Below are positions 1 through 10,281 of a stretch of DNA of 64,000 nt, piece after piece (position 1 is the first letter of the stretch; every line of letters begins with the position of its first letter). The position numbers were made by a program, and so were the translations under genes. Source of the stretch: Chromobotia macracanthus (Eukaryota; Chordata; Actinopteri; Cypriniformes; Botiidae); NCBI GenBank assembly GCA_036877525.1, contig JAZGTH010000041.1, forward strand, positions 62,001 through 126,000. Direction: 5' to 3'. The notes beneath the pieces are model-generated. The model did not search any database. It was not told where the DNA came from and worked only from the letters and a program-made list of their open reading frames with translations.

Positions 1-2
1 TC

Positions 3-758
3 ACACCATTTCAATGTGTGCTGGGTTACCAGCCTCCCCTGTTCCCGTGGTCGGGAGAACCATCGTCTGTGCCTGCTGTTAACGACTGGATTCGTAACAG
101 TGAGAGGGTGTGGGACACTGCCCATGTGCGGCTTCAACGTGCTGTGAGGAGGCAGGAAATTAACGCTAACCGTCACCATCGCCCACACCCTCCATACCAA
201 CCTGGACAAAGGGTCTGGCTCTCCACGAGGGATCTCAAGCTACGTCTGCCGAGCAGGAAGCTTTCTCCCAAGTATGTTGGCCCATTTAAAATCATAAGAC
301 AGATTAATGAGGTCACTTACCAATTAGAGCTTCCTGCTGACTACCGCATCTCTCCTTCTTTCCATGTGTCACTCCTCAAACCTTTCCACCGGGACTCTGA
401 CCCCGAGGCCATATTGCAGGAGCCACCGCCACCGCTGGACATTGGCGGAGCGCCAGCCTACAAGGTGAACGTTCTGCTTGACTCACGGCGAAGAGGGGGT
501 CAGTTACAATACCTGGTGGATTGGGAGGGATACGGCCCAGAGGAGAGATCGTGGGTAGCGGCAGTGGACATTCTGGATCCCTCGCTCACGGAGGAGTTTC
601 ATAGAGCCAGACCTGACCGTCCAGCACCGCGGCCACGGGGACGCCCACGTAGAGCACCTGGAGGTGCTCCTAGAGGGGGGGGGTTCTGTAACATCACACC
701 AGCAGAGGGAGCCCTCACCGGAATACTGACTGCTCATGCTCCCTCTGCTGAACTCTGA
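3..758 (+). CDS. pol: Ty3/gypsy pol, integrase C-terminus with chromodomain (partial, 5' end outside window)
   Basis: The frame is open from base 3 and so continues upstream of the window; the stop is at 756-758. It begins with TPFQCVLGYQPPLFPW, the usual end of the integrase core of fish gypsy chromoviruses. Then come an SH3-like segment (PYQPGQRVWLSTRDL, PSRKLSPKYVGPF), the conserved SPSFHVSLLKPF motif, and a chromodomain at about residues 147-196 containing YLVDWEGYGPEERSW. The C-terminus is Arg/Pro rich. Integrase joins element cDNA to host DNA, and in this family the chromodomain is thought to steer it to marked chromatin. The frame runs through a poly-G polypurine tract (671-686) into the LTR, so its last ~24 codons lie in LTR sequence. 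No stop or frameshift is visible, so this may be a fairly young copy. Confidence 0.93.
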   Translation, partial: TPFQCVLGYQPPLFPWSGEPSSVPAVNDWIRNSERVWDTAHVRLQRAVRRQEINANRHHRPHPPYQPGQRVWLSTRDLKLRLPSRKLSPKYVGPFKIIRQINEVTYQLELPADYRISPSFHVSLLKPFHRDSDPEAILQEPPPPLDIGGAPAYKVNVLLDSRRRGGQLQYLVDWEGYGPEERSWVAAVDILDPSLTEEFHRARPDRPAPRPRGRPRRAPGGAPRGGGFCNITPAEGALTGILTAHAPSAEL

Positions 759-1141
759 ACTTACTTCCTGTTTGGCATCTACATAAACCTTGCTGCCACA
801 TGGCCACTTTGCGAAGTATTGCCAGCTTTATACCTGACTACTGAGCATTCTCTTTTACTGCCTGATTTCCTGTGTTTTACCTATTGTTTGGTTCTCGTTT
901 TCTGATTTTTGCCTTGCCCCTTTGTTTGACGCCTGGATTGGACTGTTTCTTTGGATATTGATTCTCTGCCTGGATTTACGACCTCTGATTTACGTCTCTC
1001 CCTTTTGTTGTGTTGCATGGTTGGACTGTCTATGTTTATTACGACCCTTTGCCTGTTGATTATGGATCACGACTCATTTGATAACCCCAATAAACATCCG
1101 CAACTGGATCCTGCTTCAGCTTCTGCCTCAGCCCCCTTACA
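671..1141 (+). mobile_element. Polypurine tract and 3' LTR of the gypsy element
   Basis: A purine run (TAGAGGGGGGGGG, 671-683) directly precedes TGTAACATCACACC at 687, the probable LTR start. The LTR ends near CCCCCTTACA at 1,132-1,141, giving terminal TGTAA/TTACA. A promoter-like CTACATAAACC lies near 780 and an AATAAA poly-A signal at about 1,089. The same LTR family, much eroded, is seen at 5,085-5,415. The right edge is inferred from that second copy, which stops at the same CCCCTTACA. Confidence 0.8.
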
Positions 1142-1975
1142 ATGTGTTACAATTGCTCCAGGTCTCCCCTATTTTACTGATCCTGATAAAACCTCCTTGT
1201 GGGGGCGTCCTTATTTGCAAAAAACGTTATAAAACCGTCTGCTTTTGTTAAAAAAAAAAAAAAACAAAACAAAAAAAAACAAATGTTGAATGTTTCTGTA
1301 AGAGTTATTTTGTGATTAGGACTATCTTAAAGTATTTCTTTAAGATAGCTTAAAGTAAATTCTTTAAGATAACTACCTGAATGTGCAATTAACAGAAGTC
1401 TGTGTCATGTCCTTAACCGATCCCATCTTGTTTCTAATGAAACCTTGTCATTTGAACCCGTGAGCAGGCGTGTAGGTTTTGGTAATGCACAGAATATTAC
1501 CAAGTACTAAAAGTGCGAGATCCGGCTCCACAAAGCTGCACCGCAGTTTTAAAGCTTGATTTTTAATTCTAGTGTAAAACCCGTCTCAACTAGTAAAGAT
1601 GAAGACTAACTGTTATATGTCAACCGACTGTTCACTTTTAAGTGACCGTTCATGTCCTATCAAGTAGGACAAGTAGTCGAGCTCCCTTACGAAAATTAAC
1701 CATAGTTTAACTACGCGCTTACTATAGTTAAACCACAAATTAACTATGGTTTTGCTACAGCAACTGTACTTTTATCACAGTATTTGCAGCAAAACTGAAA
1801 TTATGTAAGTTAAACTTTCGCTATAATAAAAGCATGTCGTAAAAGAGTTTTACTGTCGTAAAAAACCGCACGCGTGTGAATGCACCCGTGCTGGAGAAAC
1901 TTTCAATACAATGCAGATATGAAAAATGAACAATTTTTACCCTTTACCTTGATTCGCAGAAGAACGACGATGTGA
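1142..1975. other. Non-coding stretch with A-rich run and small palindrome
   Basis: No convincing gene. It has an A-rich run at 1,247-1,281, an inverted-repeat cluster at about 1,696-1,751 built on AACCATAGTTTAACTA and its complement (probably a MITE end), and otherwise unremarkable AT-rich DNA. Confidence 0.5.
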
Positions 1976-2083
1976 ATGCGGCAGAGGCAGCGAAATAAAC
2001 AACTCCGAGTGACAGCCGATGACGAGCGCTTCAGGAGAGGGGGATGTTGGGTAGAATTTGCAGTAACAGCAAGTGTCTTTCAG
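1976..2083 (+). CDS. Candidate first coding exon (basic, 36 codons)
   Basis: An ATG at 1,976 opens 36 codons ending at a good 5' splice site, CAG|GTAAAT, in phase 0. The peptide is basic and contains DDERFRRGG. A candidate first exon at 54,660-54,556 (minus) is nearly the same length (35 codons), also ends in phase 0 after a Gln codon, and contains NSERFRRR. The shared ERFRR suggests distant relationship but is too short for proof. No following exon was identified. It may be a chance ORF. Confidence 0.25.
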
Positions 2084-2159
2084 GTAAATTTTGCTTTGAG
2101 TGTGCTACTTTGTAAAATAAAAAACTGTAATACAATAATATTTTTATATTTCGTTTGAG

Positions 2160-2640
2160 TATGTTTTAATTTTAGTTTATAAATACTTAATACTTACACA
2201 TACTTAAACTAATACTTATACTAAATAATTCCAAAATGGTTTATGCGCGTGCATTTTACTATCTGTCATAATTGGCAAATGTTTTGCATTGTTGCTGCTT
2301 ATTTGCACTCTTATTCTTGCTTAGTCCTATTCTTTGCATTGTTTTATTGTCCAAACTGAGATTTCACTGTTTATTGTGCTATTTCAAATCAAATCAAGTT
2401 TATTGACACATTGTCACAACACGTGTATAGGCGAGTGCAAATCTTGAGTGCGGCTCCAGACAGTGCAAAACAGTATGTAAAAAAGAATAACAGACATGTA
2501 ACGGTCCAAAAAATATACATTTAACAGTATGTAGTATATTTATTTATTAGTGCTATCGCTTAGCTACAGATGTAGCGTTTAATGATTTTATTGGTTATTG
2601 TTTTATTTTGTTGCTTTGACCAGGATCTCTGTACTAGGTT
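2160..2640. repeat. AT-rich stretch with dispersed fish repeat (TCAAATCAAGTTTATTG type)
   Basis: No coding signal. From about 2,388 the sequence AAATCAAATCAAGTTTATTG followed by GACACATTGTCACAACACG resembles a dispersed repeat common in fish genomes. The family name is not assigned. Confidence 0.4.
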
Positions 2641-2775
2641 TCACTCCTTTTGTGTACTCGTGTTATATAAAAAGAAAAGATGTGACCATCAGAGACCATC
2701 AGATGTGGCTGCTTAGTTATCACCACATCTGTTCATGGGCTCTATAAAGACCTGGTCTATGGTCTTATAGAGCCG

Positions 2776-3900
2776 TCTGTTCATACAGACCACAAAGCTA
2801 TTTTTCTATCATTAAATACAACTAATTCCAAAGATGAAAAACAATTTACCTATTGGAAAATGAACCAGAATATATTGACAGATGTGCAGTTTAGAGATTA
2901 CAAGAAAAACGATTATCATAGATTGCTGGAATGAGGCAAATTTTTGGTGTTAATTGGGAATTAATGAAATATAAACTTAGAAATTTAGCCATAAGGAGGG
3001 GAAAATAAATTGCAAACTATAGAAGAGAAAAAGAAGAAAAAATCACATGAAATGATAAGCCTTTCTGGAAACTGTAATATAGATCAGGTAAATGTAACCA
3101 ACAGTAAATTACTACAATTACAATTAAAATTAAATAGGAAGTATGAATTTAAAGTAAAAGGTGCCTTCATAAGATCAAGAAAATGGGGGGAAAAAACCAA
3201 GAGAGTTCATTAGATGAAGTACGTCATTGTATTACCAAACTCAAAGACAATAAATCACCCGGGAATGATGGTTTAATTAGTGAACTTTATATTTTCAAAA
3301 TGAATTATCACCTTTTTTGATAGCTGTATTTAAAGAAGCTATACAACAAGATTATTTACCCATTTCAGTGAGACAAGGTTTGATAACTTTATTACCAAAG
3401 CCCAATAAGGATTGGAATATTTTTAGAAAATTGGCGCTGATTACACAAATTAATAATGACGCAAACATTTTTGCACGTATATTCGCAGAAAGATTGAAGT
3501 GTCTTGATCCTATAATTGATGAATGTCGATCAGGATTTATGAAAGAGCAACACAGTTCTAATAATATTAGGCTCATTTTATATCTAATTGATTACAACAA
3601 ATTTATTACAGATAATCGTTTTATTTTGTGTAGATTTGTTAAAGCATTTGATACTATAGATTATAACTTTATGTTGGAGACCTTAAATATTTTTGGTTTT
3701 GGAGAATATTTTAAAACAGCTATCAGACACTTTACAATGACTGTAACAGCTCAATAAAGTTATCACATGGAACAACATCAAGGTTTAAAATTAGCAGAGG
3801 CATATGACAAGGCTACCCCATTCACCTTCTCCCTTCTCTTAACACAACTTGCCTCTAGATCATTTTTTATTAATTTTAGAAAGATTAAATTCTCATCGAT
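2776..3900 (+). pseudogene. L1/Tx1-like LINE ORF2 relic (endonuclease end and reverse transcriptase start)
   Basis: Scattered frames give an apurinic-endonuclease C-terminal motif (TDHKAIFLSL, from 2,776), then the RT entry motif NKSPGNDGLISELY (about 3,250-3,290). A longer frame (3,317-3,757) follows with LPISVRQGLITLLPKPNKD, a decayed 'WRPITLLNNDAKI' segment, IFARIFAERLK, RSGFMKEQHSSNNIRLIL and an FDTIDY motif. The RQGCP-like segment follows near 3,800 with several lost bases. Several stops and frame changes make it non-functional. Motif order and wording point to the L1 clade (Tx1-like in fish) rather than L2. Both ends are missing. Confidence 0.75.
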
Positions 3901-5420
3901 GACCTGATTTTAATATGATTTTCTATTTGATTCCACATCTCTCTTATCTGTATTGAATATTTGTTTTTCCGTTCATTAATTATTTATATATTTATATAAT
4001 TTAATTTAATATTAATTTTTTTCACGTTTATTAAACTCTTGTTCATATCACATAACAAAAAACTAACTTTTATTAAAAAAAATAAAAAAAAAAAATAAAT
4101 TTCTAATAACAAAATAAACTCGATGAAAGCTCTCACTATCAGTACCTCTGACTAGCTTTCTATTCTAATCTAAATACTGACAGTTCTTATAATTTAACTT
4201 ACTTCATAAATTAATATGTGATTATTACCCTGTTATTTTATAATACTAATTTATTATAACTTTATATTTTAATTATCAAAATATACTAAAATTTTTTATA
4301 TAATATTTACTATATAAATAAACTTTTCATTAATTTTTTTTTTTGAAAGTATCATTTTCGATAAATTATATTCAAACTGAGTGTTTTTAATTTTACTTTA
4401 ATCTTTTCTATTCTCCTACACTAGTTATTAATTAATATTAATATCATTAAATTACAAATCATAAAATTTGTCTTAAAAACAATCTAAATTACTATCGTAT
4501 TTGATTCTAGAAATCTTATTTATATAATTCAACTTAGGATAGTAGGTTCTCTAAGTCATATTAAATTTTACTTCTCATTAACATTTATCATTACTCTCCC
4601 AACCTAATTCATTAGTTTTCATTACTTTAATAAGTAATTCACTTCTAACTTTTAAATATGTATATTTATAAACATCTGACCTCACCCTTCCAAACCTCAC
4701 ACTTGTTCACTGGCAACCTGTGCTGCCTTAATAACACTAGTCTGGAATAACACCCCTACTACCTCTTATTGACAAAGACTGCTTGAAAACTAGTTACCCC
4801 TTTACTATATACTTTTATTCTTAATACTCATCAGTTTATTTTTAATATCATACTTAACGCGTTTCACTGTGAATATAATCACTCCGCAATGGATTCTCTG
4901 TGTATAATTTTTGATCTCACTATATAAAATATTAATCAAATAAAATGGACCTGAAAGAATGGGGTAGGTTGGTGTAAACCTGGACTTGACATACATATAC
5001 CCAAACTCATTATCTAAAACTTCATATTGCTGGATTTAATTCTAAAACAGGTGACTAGCTCTGTCTCTGATACCAGGACTTGGCTAAACATTAAATACAG
5101 ACCCTCCCTCTATTTCCTCTAACTCTAACTTAACCCTGAACTACTTCCTGTTTCTCTATATAAACCTCTCCACAGGGCCACTTTCACTACTATACTGCTT
5201 CTCTACTCTGATTCCTGTTTTACCTATTGTTTGGTTCTCTTCTGATTTTCCTTCCCTTTTTACCCTGATACTGTTTGTTTATATGATCTCTGCCTGGATA
5301 CCTCTGATTTCTCTCTCCCTTTTGTGTTCTGGTGACTGTTATTTTATTACACCTTCCTGTTTTGGATCCTCATTTAAACCCAATAATCCACTGATCCTGC
5401 TTATCTCCCCCTTACAGACA
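3780..5420. other. Strongly G-poor, AT-rich segment with many small deletions
   Basis: Between about 3,780 and 5,420 the plus strand is unusually short of G. For example, 4,261-4,320 has none and 4,561-4,620 has one, while C stays about twice as common. It covers the tail of the LINE relic and an eroded LTR. Compared with the LTR at 687-1,141, the copy here lacks bases repeatedly at CG, TGCC and GC positions. No gene is seen; ORFs at 4,805-4,996 and 5,283-5,471 are not credible. It could be a poorly polished assembly patch or a very old sequence. Confidence 0.6.
5085..5415 (+). mobile_element. Eroded solo LTR, same family as 687-1,141
   Basis: It aligns by eye along its length with the gypsy LTR at 687-1,141: CTTCCTGTTTCTCTATATAAACC, TTTTACCTATTGTTTGGTTC, CTCTGCCTGGATACCTCTGA and the terminal CCCCCTTACA are shared. 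It is shortened by many small deletions, often at CpG or TGC sites. No internal element sequence adjoins it. The left edge is uncertain. Confidence 0.75.
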
Positions 5421-5689
5421 GGCACCGAATCCTCAAATGTTGGCCAGGTGAATAATCCAAAAACGCAATAATAACATTTGTATGTACAATATTAGATATG
5501 ATGACTATGGCTACAGTGAAAGAAATCAATACAGATGTAAATCTTTAGATCTTTTTAGATCTTTGCATCTCTATAAGAAGCAGAAGTCATGGACCAAAAT
5601 ACACTTTTTTTGAGTTTTTAATCTTTGGTGTTGAGTTATTGATTTTTTTGTATTTGTTAATATTTATTCATTATTTATGTCTAGAGAGG

Positions 5690-6300
5690 ACAATGTGAAG
5701 TCACTCTGGAGGAAGTGAGGAAAGGCAGCAGCCCCCAATGACTCAGAACCTAGAAACTGCACTGAAGAACAAGAGGCTCGTCACGGCTGAGAATCTCATC
5801 AATAAACTCAAAGATACTGAGCAGCTGAGAGCTACATTAGAGTGCTGAATGCTCAGGTAAACATATACCCACCTCTTTAATCATGACTCAGTTTTTCGTT
5901 CAAAAAAAATGGTGGAAATTAGTACTTTAAACAATTAGGGCTAAAAAAAAATTGGACTTGGACAAAGTTTTTTTTTCTAGTAAATGCAACAACAATACAT
6001 AACATAAATGTTTAATTCAATTCTTTGAAAATTGCACATCCAGTATCCAAACTGAGACATAACAAAAAATACACTTTGGGCACTGTTTATGTTGGGCACA
6101 TGATTTGGGACTGTATACTGACAAAAACTATACATTTCGTGAGCCAGAGATCTACAAGATGGATTTCCTGGTTAAGAGGGAAGCCAAAGAAAAGCTGAAT
6201 CAAAAAAAGGAGCTCCAGGAGAAACTTAAGACACTGGCTGAAATTAAGAGACTTAAACAGGAAGTGAAAAACAACCATTCTTATACTAGTCATATAAACC
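5690..6300 (+). pseudogene. Coiled-coil gene fragment, three exon-like pieces
   Basis: Three pieces are co-linear. First, an exon-like segment near 5,690-5,716 (GACAATGTGAAGTC...GGAA|GTGAGG) matches a 26-nt microexon-like piece at 39,532-39,557 that has clean AG and GTGAGT borders. Second, about 5,734-5,855 encodes NLETALKNKRLVTAENLINK followed by a Leu/Glu heptad-like stretch and ends at CAG|GTAAAC, with a two-base frame problem just before the donor. Third, about 6,105-6,285 encodes a Lys/Glu-rich helix containing EIYKMDFLVKREAKEKLNQK. Composition suggests a cytoplasmic or centrosomal coiled coil. I do not recognise the gene. Frame breaks suggest a decayed duplicate. Confidence 0.35.
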
Positions 6301-6848
6301 GACCTCACTTTCTCCCATTTTCTGACTCACATTTTCAAATTTTCTTTGGATCTCCAGACGCTTCCTGTGCGTGTTTTAAGTTCCTGTTCTTTGTATTTCT
6401 GCTTTGTTGTTTATTGTATATAATTCTCTTACCTGGTTTATCTTTTTAATGTGCTTTTTTTATCTTCATGTTGATATGTTTATTGTTGATATGTATATAT
6501 ATGTCCAGTGCACATACTTTTTAAATACTAATGATACTAATGAACAGTGGAGAACAATATAGAGGGGTTATAGTGTAAGATGTTGGGAAAAAACAGATGT
6601 TGTTTAACAGCCAGTTAAAATCAACCCCTTCTCCGGCAAAGATTTTCTCTTCAAGCCATAATTAAAGTGGAGCTCCTCGCTAACTAAAATGTCCATGGAT
6701 GCAATGAAGAGAATGACATGTCACGCTGTGAACAAATAGCCTTGGGTGAATGTTGGCTCTCCTCCTAGAGTAGTTCCCATAGGTTATTTTGAGGGGGTGG
6801 CAGATGAATAAAAAGCTGTTGTCTGCCGTTGCATCATCCCGTCACCTG

Positions 6849-6939
6849 TTACTTTGTAGCATCACTGGCCGCACAGTCATTGTACAGGCTTAAATCTTTG
6901 ACACTGATGTCGTTGGAGGTGACAATGTACTTCACAAAC
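6849..6939 (-). pseudogene. R-family exon 4 relic (after KSLKRF junction)
   Basis: On the minus strand an AG acceptor (TTTTTGAG) precedes a frame reading FVKYIVTSNDISVKDLSLYN, then DC and a few codons to a stop at 6,849-6,851. Joined to the preceding exon at 7,022 it rebuilds KSLKR|FVKY. From memory this matches the N-terminal (SAM-like) domain of fish tyrosine-recombinase-like proteins of Crypton type (YLKSLKRF... then a D-L-P-L-F/Y-N motif). A second copy is at 33,497-33,545. The protein is cut short here, so no catalytic domain follows. Confidence 0.42.
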
Positions 6940-7021
6940 CTCAAAAAGGGAGAGAATTGGTTGTTAGAGTCAGAAGACAACTCATCAACATTTACATGAG
7001 TTGAGATGTTGCGTAACTGAT

Positions 7022-7155
7022 CTCTTTAGACTTTTCCAGCACTGTCTTAGAGAGCTTTGTCTAGTTCAATATCATACTTTCTCCATCTTTCATACAAAAT
7101 ACAGGTTCAGCTCATTGAGGTCTATGTAATACATGAACCTGGAGACTTCTTCCAC
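7022..7155 (-). pseudogene. R-family exon 3 relic (VSRFMYY...KSLKR)
   Basis: The AG acceptor is TTACAG at 7,156-7,161. The frame begins EEVSRFMYYIDLNELNLYFV and ends with CWKSLKR, with three in-frame stops in between. The donor, GTCAGT in the sister copy at 39,905, has become ATCAGT here, so splicing would fail. D/E-V-S-R-F-x-Y-Y and K-S-L-K-R are, from memory, signature positions of the N-terminal domain of a large fish family with a tyrosine-recombinase core. It is decayed. Confidence 0.45.
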
Positions 7156-7536
7156 CTGTAATCATTTTACATTAAAATCTTCAGGGCTGAATATAAGAAA
7201 CAAAAACATTTATCACAATTATTTATTTACTGTGTGAAAATTGCATATGTGGGTGGGTGACATTTAAAGGTATCTTTTCTTTCACTTATTTCTTTCTTGC
7301 CCTTCCTGTTGCCCAAGTCTGTGTGCAAATAATGATTAAATCTCAGAAGGAAGGCAACCAGTTGAGTGCTTCTTATAACAAGCCCTTTTTGACCATCTTC
7401 ACCCTGACTGAAGTGGTCCACCTTGTTCCTTTATGCTGAAATGAAACCAGGTGGTCAATGACTGTGTATATGTGCACAAGAAATCATGTTCAATCTTTGC
7501 ATATGTTCTCTGTGAACAATGATGCGAAACTTTTAC

Positions 7537-7707
7537 CTCTGATAGAACTCGCCAGAGCTTTTCTTGGTTGCTGGCCCATTGTCTGACTCAATATGTTGTT
7601 TCTTTACACCTTTTCCAGGGCTTTGAGGAACAGTTGAAGGTACAGAATGTGAGGTGCGACAGGACTGGTAGTGTTTCTTACCACCAAGCCCTTCTTTTGC
7701 ATCTCCT
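7537..7707 (-). pseudogene. R-family exon 2 relic
   Basis: The TTTTTAG acceptor and GTAAAA donor frame a 171-nt exon whose longest clean frame contains GDAKEGLGGKKHYQSC and ends KKSSGEFYQ. The phase (2 to 2) does not match exon 1 (phase 0 end), so either an exon is missing or the frame is wrong. A copy eight bases shorter lies at 34,133-34,295 with the same borders, in the same order relative to exons 1 and 4. Function not recognised. Confidence 0.35.
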
Positions 7708-7861
7708 CTAAAAACCCAAGAAAATCAAAAAAATAATAGTGAATACACACATGTAAATATTAATGACAAAGTAGTGAAGCATAAATGTAAGCTACACATC
7801 TGGCTAGAGTATAAGCAGCCCCCAGAATGCCACATATCTGCTGGCATTTCCAGAAGCGTAC

Positions 7862-8011
7862 CTTGTGGGTGAATTCAGATAAGGCTTTCTTGGCTTCAGT
7901 GACTGTAGTCTTATTTTCTGCCTCTGTGTTATGGTGCATGCACATTGTCCTGAGATGCCCAGGAAGAAAATGTGGTGCCTTCTTGCAGTGAGGTAGATCC
8001 TGCTGTGGAAT
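7862..8011 (-). CDS. R-family exon 1: Cys/His finger-like exon
   Basis: An exact 150-nt (50-codon) phase-0 exon bounded by CATACAG and GTACGC. It encodes LPHCKKAPHFLPGHLRTMCM followed by HHN and a Thr/Glu/Lys-rich tail. The C...F-L-x-x-H-L-R...H spacing resembles the single C2H2-like finger at the front of fish Crypton-like proteins (C-x-x-C-K-K...L-x-x-H-L...H), but the first Cys appears lost. A similar finger exon is at 27,507-27,662, and the end of this exon recurs near 34,376-34,410 with its donor destroyed. Open reading frame, yet downstream exons are broken. Confidence 0.4.
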
Positions 8012-8149
8012 CTGTATGAACAAAAAGAACACAAAAATGGTTATGGAATACATGTGTTAGGCAACAAGTTTCGCAGTGTGCAGCATAGTAAAGAATCACC
8101 AATATGTATGTTGTCAGCTTTGTTGCATCATTGTTAGACATATTCTTGA

Positions 8150-9060
8150 AAAAATATAAGCATTGAATATAAAAAATGTATAACTTTTACATGACTGCAA
8201 CATAACGTAAAAAAGATATTTAGACAAAAAGTTTAGACAAAAAGTAGATAAAGTGCTTTTTCAGATGGCATTTCAAATGCTTAGTTTAAAAATAAGCAGT
8301 GACTGGTCGCAAACAATAGATGATCTTCAGATAACACTGAGCTGTAAGCTTTAACAGCAGACAAAAGAGTTTGAGGTAGAGGCTCCAAATTTGATATGGA
8401 AACATTTTAGACTGTACTCTTTCTGTGTGCCAAATTTTAATAACTTTCCAATGTACGGTTCTATGGGCTGCCATAGACTCCAGGAGCGGTCTCCTGGAAC
8501 TATGAGTGGTGCTTGCCGTGGCAAAACTTGGGAATATTTAAATGATGCAAGTATGATTGCTATGATATCAACATGCTAGATATATCAAGAAGAGGCTTAT
8601 TCATGATGTTAGGAGGTTGCTATGGTGGTCGAAATGGTTGCTAGGGTGTTGTCAGGTAGTTGCCAGGGCAATACCTAAAGTCCACTGACAGCCCAAGTCA
8701 ATAAGCCCACCCTCGTCTCTACATTTTTGAATTGCTGGGATATGGCTTATTCATTTTTTAAATGGTTGCTGGGGCATGACGTGACAGTTTCCATGGTAAT
8801 AATTAAAAACTACTTGGCAGTCCGAGTCAAAAGAGGCCACCCACTTGTCGATGTTCTGATGCCTCTCACCTTTTTAAATGGAAGTCAATGGGGTGGTTGC
8901 TAGGGTACTGTAACTGGTTAAATTACATTTGTGGACGTCTATTCAATTTACAAAAGAGATTAGGAAGGCTGTTAAATAAAACGTAGGTTAAACGAATCTC
9001 AAAAAATTAAGGTGTGTTATTTCAGTCACGTTATTTTTTTGTTATGTTTTCTGTAAATTG
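8150..9060. repeat. Non-coding; GGTTGCTAGGG-type dispersed repeat at ~8,580-8,925
   Basis: No gene seen. From about 8,580 the motif GGTTGCTAGGGTG, CCATGGTAATAATTAAAAAC and 'AATGGAAGTCAATGGGGTGG' recur, a repeat also present at 34,700-34,860 (reverse), 51,640-51,850 and 57,705-57,800. It looks like a non-autonomous DNA transposon or an expanded dispersed repeat. Confidence 0.5.
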
Positions 9061-9078
9061 TTATGTTTTGTTTGCAGT

Positions 9079-9327
9079 TCCTGCAGTCAGAAAGAATTAC
9101 CACGTGCCCCCACCAACCCTCCTCCCCCAAAATTAAATCTCAGACCTGCTAACAAGGCCGCATTTCACACACTGCTCACATTATTAAGTATGAATAGGAA
9201 GGCCAGGAGGTGCGAGTCTTCGAGAATTAAGACTAAAAATAAAAACTGCTCTAAAAAATTTGGAAACTCTTTTGCCGCAAGACGGTACTCCAAGGACGCG
9301 ACTCAGAGTACTAGAAGATGCATTTAG
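9079..9327 (+). other. Unrecognised exon-like ORF (basic)
   Basis: A TTTGCAG acceptor-like site at 9,072-9,078 opens a frame with PRAPTNPPPPKLNLRPANK, then a Lys/Arg-rich tail ending at 9,327. No domain recognised, no donor, no paralogue in the window. Could be chance. Confidence 0.15.
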
Positions 9328-9949
9328 ACATATTTCAAACTTGGAGGAAATTGCAGGATATAAGTAAGTGCTTTATACATTTTCTATCATAACAGATGTT
9401 AAAGTGTTTAAAACTTACAATCTGTAATTTGAGCTGGACTGAGGGTTGGATTTCGTGGGGAAACATCAACCAGATAGCACGACACTCTCACGGTTGATTT
9501 TCGTGAGAAATTAAAACATCTTTTTGTTCATCGAATCAGACTGATTGGACGGAGAATACGTTAAAGCTACTCTTCTGTAAGGGACTAAGAACGGAGCTAC
9601 AAACTGAACTGGCATGCCGCGATGAAGATAAAAGCTTAAATTATCTCATTGAACTGACTATCCAAATAGATAACCTTATCCGCTCCTGCCAAAGTCCATC
9701 TTTTTTGTGTCATCACCTGAGATGCAGCCAAGAGGGGAACCTATGCAACTGGGATATACACGCTTGTCTCCAGAGGAGACAAGCGTCGCCTTCAGCTTCG
9801 ATTATACCTATTGCGGTCAACCCGGCCACATTAAACAGAACTGTCCCATCAAGCCTCGCATCCAACCTTCTTCGGTGAGTGAAACTCCGCTAACAAGTCC
9901 TCAGAAACAAAAAATTATGAACTGTTTGTAGAAATTACCACTGTCAGAG

Positions 9950-10281
9950 AGACCATCAAAACCATCACACTGATTGACTCAGGGGCAGCCGGGAATTTCA
10001 TGTCACACGCTTTCACTCAACAGCTACGCCTTAATCTAATACCCTGTGACTCTTCCCTAACAGTGGAGACGGTAGACAGACAACCTTTGGGTGATGGTCA
10101 CGCTCTTCAGAGGACAGAACCAATTCAATTACGTGTCAGACTATTGCATTCAGAAACCACCCAGTTTTATGTCATACCATCTGCCAAATATGCAATTATC
10201 CTGGGATTACCATGGTTGCGTCAACACGATCCAGCAATTTCCTGGAAGGACGGACCAATTTTACAGTGGGGCTCTTCATGA
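9950..10281 (+). pseudogene. Gypsy aspartic protease fragment
   Basis: The frame encodes ITLIDSGAAGNFMSHAFTQQ, carrying the D-S-G-A active-site motif, and continues through VETVDRQPLG and the flap/C-terminal ILGLPWLRQHDPAISW segment typical of gypsy proteases. It would process Gag-Pol. The frame closes at 10,281 where the RT linker should continue, so the polyprotein is broken. Confidence 0.8.

Noticed and set aside
504..737. Minus-strand ORF opposite the gypsy integrase
   Set aside because: Antisense shadow of a well-supported coding frame.
951..1232. 93-codon ORF with hydrophobic segment after the integrase
   Set aside because: Lies inside the LTR and its 3' flank; no family resemblance.
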